This document shows, piece after piece, positions 29,367-32,202 of a stretch of DNA of 32,202 nucleotides. The notes beneath the pieces are model-generated. The model had not been told where the DNA came from and ran no database searches. It saw only the letters and a list, made by a program, of their open reading frames with translations. How positions within the stretch are numbered: the stretch's first letter is position 1; each line of letters opens with the position of its first letter. Origin of the DNA: Candidatus Iainarchaeum sp. Lineage in GTDB: Archaea; Iainarchaeota; Iainarchaeia; Iainarchaeales; GCA-2688035. Where the stretch lies: contig JAFCCZ010000002.1 in assembly GCA_017609945.1 (NCBI GenBank), positions 1 to 32,202 of the forward strand, in the 5' to 3' direction. The position numbers were made by a program, and so were the translations under genes.

Positions 29367-30537
29367 ATGTCTAATAAGGCAAAAGATTAAGTCTGCGGCA
29401 AATAAAGCCAAGTGCAAGGGCCTTGGGTGTCTGCGCTATATTAAGGGAGGAGCCCAATCCGGATTGGAGTATTTAAGGACCTATGGCTGGTCTTTAATTG
29501 TTGTTGCTGTGGTTATTGGTGTTGTGATTTTTGTTACTTCCGGGTCTAGCGGGGGTGTGGTTTGCAAGAGTCAGAGTTCGCAGTTGGTTTTGAAGGAAAT
29601 GACTTTTTCTGCGGGGGATGATTCGGTTGGTTTTACTTTGTAGAATGCTTCCGGGAACACTTTAACGGTTGAGTCTGATTGTGTTTCCTCAAGTGACGGG
29701 GTCAACATTAAGGAGGGAGACGGTCCTGATACTGTTTGTTCTCCGGCCAGTGTTGGTGTTGGCGAGACTTTTGTTGTTCAGAACTTGGATTCTGATGCTT
29801 CCGGGAATTTTTCTGAGGGCAGTGTTACTGTGGATTTTTCTACCGCCGGTGGTTTGTCGGCGAGTGCTACGATTTCTTGTTCTGGGACGGTCCCTGTTGC
29901 GCTTGTTGTCGCCGCTACCCAAATCAACTCCCTCCCGTATACAATATCAGAATCTGGTGAATACACCCTTGCACAGAGTTTCACAGACGCTTGTTATGCC
30001 ATGGGTGTTCTTACAATTGAAGCCGATGACGTGACTTTGGATTGCGAAAACAAGCAAATTGCAGGTGGTACCCCAGGGACAGTGAGCCAAACAATAGATA
30101 TACAAAATTCAAGCAATGTAACAGTGCAAAACTGTAACATAAATACCAGTGGAACCGGCGCAGCTATTAATCTCACTCTAAGTTCAGGTTCAACTATAAG
30201 TTCAAATACCATTGCAGATGGGGCGTATGGAATCTATCTTGACTTTGGGTCCACTAACAACACCATTTCAAGCAATACTATTGACGGGGTGCTGCAATCC
30301 GCAATCTATTTAGATGCAGCAGAGAACAACAACATAACTGGAAACAATTTAATGGACAACGAGTATGGAATCCGTTTCAATGGTGGCGGAGGCGGAACCT
30401 TAACAAACAACGAAGTCTGTGGCCTCTCTGGGGATATTGAGTGCGCGTCTCTTTCACTTCCATTAATAGACGGCGGTGGCAACATTGCAAACAGCGTTTC
30501 CGGAGCTTGTGGCATAGTCGCCAGCGCTTGTGACTAA
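29367..30537 (+). pseudogene. Pilin-like (class III signal) protein fused to a beta-helix, broken by frameshift and amber codon
   Basis: The sequence encodes a class III signal peptide ('KGGAQSGLEYLRTYGWSLIVVAVVIGVV', cleavage expected before QSGLEYL), as in archaeal type IV pilins and archaellins. A polar domain follows, then from about 30000 a right-handed beta-helix with NosD-like repeats ('NSSNVTVQN', 'SSNTIADGAYGIYL', 'NNNITGNNLMDNEYGIRF'). Two lesions interrupt it. The only nearby ATG (29367) runs into TAA after 7 codons, and one base fewer in the AAAA run (about 29381-29384) would join it to the pilin frame. The in-frame TAG at 29641 splits the pilin from the 250-residue rest, although the frame continues perfectly beyond it. 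Either a decayed gene, a sequencing error, or a programmed event. Confidence 0.7.
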
Positions 30538-30591
30538 CTTTTTCCAGAACAAGAAAAGCGGGGTGAGTATTCCCAACTCATAGTAATTTAC

Positions 30592-31653
30592 CTACTCTAA
30601 GATATGTAGCTTGTTTTTTTCGGCGTCAAACAAATGGCCCTTGTAGCTAATTAGAAATCCAATCTTATTTAACGTGCAGTTCCATTCCGGCACTTGCCAG
30701 GCGCTTCCATTGTATACAACCGCTTGGGCTTCATCCTCGCCCATCATGGAGCAGGGCCAGCTTGTGTAAAAGTATAACTTCCCGTCGTGTACCTCAAGTT
30801 CGGGGAAGTGGGGAATTCTTAGTTTGTCAAGAGGCAAAGACCCCCTTATCTCCTTTAATTCTGACCCGTCAAAGGAGTAAATCCCAAACCCGTCTGACAG
30901 GACTAGCTCGCCGTCAAACACTTCCATATCAATTACCCAATGTGCTGTTTTTCCAATTGGAATCCAGGCGTCTCCTTCCAGCACAAAGATGAATTCATCG
31001 CACCCTGAGAAGGAAGCGTAGAGCTTTCCGTTATATTCCTCCATTGCTTTAAGGCCGGTGTAATCTGCAACCTCGTCCCTGTACTCACAGGGGTTGGAGA
31101 ACTCGGACAAAACACTTCCGTCAAAAACGTAGTGTGTGCCATTGTTGTGCTCTGTCCCGATGTACAATTTTCCCTTGTTAGCTTTCACACTTTCCAAGCG
31201 TGAGCCGAATTTGTTTTCAATTGCAACCACTTTTTCAGGCTCAAAGTTTTCATTGAATACGCAGAGGCCATCACACCCAAGCCCGTATATTCTATTGTTG
31301 TAAATTTCATTAAACTCGCCGCCGCCATTATGCACTTCCCAATTTTTTCCATCAAAGCAGTGCGTCGTATAGATTCGTTGCCCTCCACCTGCGGGTTTTT
31401 TTGCGGGAAAACAAAGCTTGTCGTTATAAACAATCGCAGAATCCGCTTCCCACCTGAACATGCTTACTGGTTCTATTCCTTCATTGAAATCGTAAAATTC
31501 CCCAACCGGTATTTCCATCCCTGGCTTTTCTTCTGGGCCAGCAGCGTCCGACCCATCTTCCGGAATATCGTTTCCTGTCCCCTGTTCGGAAACACAACCG
31601 CTTAAAGCAACCGCAGTAAAGAGCAAGCAGATTGCAAGAATTTCTCTTTTCAT
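30592..31653 (-). CDS. Secreted lipoprotein with beta-propeller-like repeats
   Basis: About 353 residues. The signal peptide 'MKREILAICLLFTAVALSGC' ends in a lipobox (LSGC), so it is lipid-anchored outside the cell. An acidic linker follows. The rest carries about seven repeats of the form Y/F-x-G-K-L-Y ('YNDKLCFPA', 'YNNRIYGLG', 'NKGKLYIGTE', 'YNGKLYASF', 'FDGELVLSD', 'HDGKLYFYTS', 'YKGHLFDAE'), typical of a beta-propeller. I recognise no enzyme motif; ligand or matrix binding is likely. Start at ATG 31651-31653; the longer frame to 31752 runs into the hairpin region and lacks a signal. It ends 55 bp from the convergent broken pilin gene. Confidence 0.75.
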   Translation of the reverse strand: MKREILAICLLFTAVALSGCVSEQGTGNDIPEDGSDAAGPEEKPGMEIPVGEFYDFNEGIEPVSMFRWEADSAIVYNDKLCFPAKKPAGGGQRIYTTHCFDGKNWEVHNGGGEFNEIYNNRIYGLGCDGLCVFNENFEPEKVVAIENKFGSRLESVKANKGKLYIGTEHNNGTHYVFDGSVLSEFSNPCEYRDEVADYTGLKAMEEYNGKLYASFSGCDEFIFVLEGDAWIPIGKTAHWVIDMEVFDGELVLSDGFGIYSFDGSELKEIRGSLPLDKLRIPHFPELEVHDGKLYFYTSWPCSMMGEDEAQAVVYNGSAWQVPEWNCTLNKIGFLISYKGHLFDAEKNKLHILE

Positions 31654-31693
31654 CACTATAACTTTATTTAAACTAGAATAAAAGAATTTTGGT

Positions 31694-31708
31694 AGCGGGG
31701 TGAGGGAG
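31694..31708. repeat. 15-bp copy of the tRNA-Cys 3' end
   Basis: AGCGGGGTGAGGGAG at 31694-31708 is identical to 31784-31798, which is the complement of the tRNA-Cys 3' acceptor and T-stem strand. The two lie 90 bp apart in the same orientation. The copy lacks the rest of a tRNA, so it is a tRNA fragment or an attachment-site-like direct repeat. Confidence 0.7.
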
Positions 31709-31783
31709 CCGAAGGCCATTTCGCATGGCCGCCGCGGGACGGTCAATCCCAACAGCCTGCTTCACTTCGTTCAGCAGGCTAAA
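31709..31783. repeat. Two TTCG-core hairpins between the tRNA-Cys repeats
   Basis: GGCCAT/ATGGCC (31714-31719 and 31725-31730) encloses ttcgc. AGCCTGCT/AGCAGGCT (31753-31760 and 31773-31780) encloses a 12-nt loop centred on cttcg. A third, imperfect hairpin lies on the other side of the tRNA at about 31859-31896 (CTTTTGAAGC/GCTTTCAAAAG around cgcttcgctcg). All three have a TTCG core at the tip. No protein frame is convincing here. Confidence 0.55.
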
Positions 31784-31854
31784 AGCGGGGTGAGGGAGTT
31801 GAACCCCCTTCCTCTGCTCTGCAGGCAGGCGCATAACCGTTCTGCCAACCCCGC
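31784..31854 (-). tRNA. tRNA-Cys (anticodon GCA)
   Basis: On the minus strand, 71 nt. The acceptor stem GCGGGGT (31848-31854) pairs perfectly with ACCCCGC (31785-31791), and the discriminator is U73 at 31784, the cysteine identity base. The T arm is GGGGG-TTCAACT-CCCTC. The anticodon loop is CTGCAGA, so the anticodon is GCA. The anticodon stem has one C/A mismatch at its outer end and the D stem has three clear pairs. There is no intron and CCA is not encoded. The gene lies downstream of a cysteine synthase gene on the same strand. Confidence 0.92.
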
Positions 31855-31965
31855 GCACCTTTTGAAGCACTCGCTTCGCTCGCTTTCAAAAGCTGCACCA
31901 AAAGTGCCCGCTTCCAAAAAGTTCACAAAAAGATTGTTCCCAGCAAGTGTTTTTATTTGTTCCTC

Positions 31966-32202
31966 CTAGAACAATTCTGTGCTTATATACCTATTGGCCG
32001 AGTCTGGCAAAACAGTTGCAACTGTTCCATTGAATCTCTTTGCTGCCGCATAGTTTGCCCCGCTACTTGGTCCAACGAACAAACCAAAGCTCTTGGCAAG
32101 GCTTTTTGCTGCATCAAAGGCTTCATCGTTTGCAACCGTTACAATATCATCTATGACTTCCTCATCGATTATTTCTTTGGAGTAGTAGCACCCTATGCCT
32201 TC
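31966..32202 (-). CDS. cysK: PLP-dependent cysteine synthase, C-terminal fragment, cut by window edge
   Basis: The frame enters at base 32202 and ends at TAG 31966-31968, giving 78 residues without a start. The translation contains 'FGLFVGPSSGANYAAAK', the loop holding the PLP ring nitrogen, then 'VATVLPDSANRYISTELF', the family's C-terminal end. 'EGIGCYYS..IIDEEVIDDIVTVANDEAFDAAKSLAK' precedes it. These are features of the OAS-thiol-lyase/cystathionine beta-synthase fold, making cysteine from O-acetyl- or O-phosphoserine and sulfide. Which acceptor is used cannot be told from this part. The gene precedes tRNA-Cys on the same strand. Confidence 0.85.
   Translation of the reverse strand, partial: EGIGCYYSKEIIDEEVIDDIVTVANDEAFDAAKSLAKSFGLFVGPSSGANYAAAKRFNGTVATVLPDSANRYISTELF

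Noticed and set aside
29641..29643. TAG decoded as pyrrolysine
   Set aside because: TAG ends several neighbouring genes normally and no pyrrolysine genes are visible; a nonsense mutation or sequence error is simpler.
31654..31752. Extended N-terminus of the lipoprotein
   Set aside because: The extra 33 codons cover a hairpin and tRNA-like repeat and would bury the signal peptide; the ATG at 31653 gives a clean lipoprotein signal.
31694..31760. A second tRNA next to tRNA-Cys
   Set aside because: Only the 3' 15 bases match; no T loop of TTC-R-A type, anticodon arm or D arm can be folded.

Overview
The window is archaeal chromosome. It carries PriS and PriL, sliding clamps, GINS, S27e, aIF2-alpha, aRF1, Dph2, endonuclease Q, TruD of the archaeal type and an MJ0822-type S-layer protein. 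Many genes begin about 20-30 nt after an A/T-rich TATA-like box with no room for a leader, whereas operon-internal and long-leader genes carry a GAGGTG-type Shine-Dalgarno. Small genes, tight packing, an archaeal S-layer and several lineage-specific small proteins would fit a DPANN-type archaeon (for example Diapherotrites-like), but that placement is inference and no rRNA is present to test it.

Layout. 1-5044: the 3' end of one PCNA-like clamp gene, a two-helix K+ channel, an OPT-family transporter with a dyad upstream, a type II pantothenate kinase, a second complete PCNA and PriL. 5083-9472: a small membrane protein, an extremely basic protein built from 60-bp tandem repeats, then PriS-GINS-S27e-aIF2alpha-PAC2 in one direction. 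9469-11316 (minus): endonuclease Q with a C-terminal PIP-like motif, behind an unknown basic helical protein. 11378-13767: an AmrS-type radical SAM enzyme, two small membrane proteins (one BofA-like) and a winged-helix protein. 13840-17080: the S-layer gene with a TATA box, a leader of about 95 nt and a strong hairpin/T-tract terminator. 17204-18819: a membrane-anchored protein of unknown function and an AglD/UPF0104-type membrane protein. 18796-23764 (minus): aRF1 containing a 499-residue intein, TruD and an AglH-like phosphoglycosyltransferase. 23832-24731: UMP kinase. 24734-29165 (minus): L10e (uL16) with a charged tail, PEP synthase with a charged insert, and Dph2. 29367-30537: a broken pilin-like/beta-helix surface gene. 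30592-32202 (minus): a lipoprotein with propeller-like repeats, tRNA-Cys(GCA), and the 3' end of a cysteine synthase gene.

How it works together. The first 11 kb brings together DNA replication (two clamps, both primase subunits, GINS), repair (EndoQ, probably clamp-tethered) and translation initiation. The right half is cell-surface and termination/translation-factor biology (S-layer, lipid-linked glycan transferase, possible flippase, aRF1, Dph2, L10e, TruD). The most striking single item is the intein placed exactly after the GGQ catalytic motif of the release factor, with a LAGLIDADG endonuclease and an embedded helix-turn-helix segment. No transposon, integrase or CRISPR array was seen.
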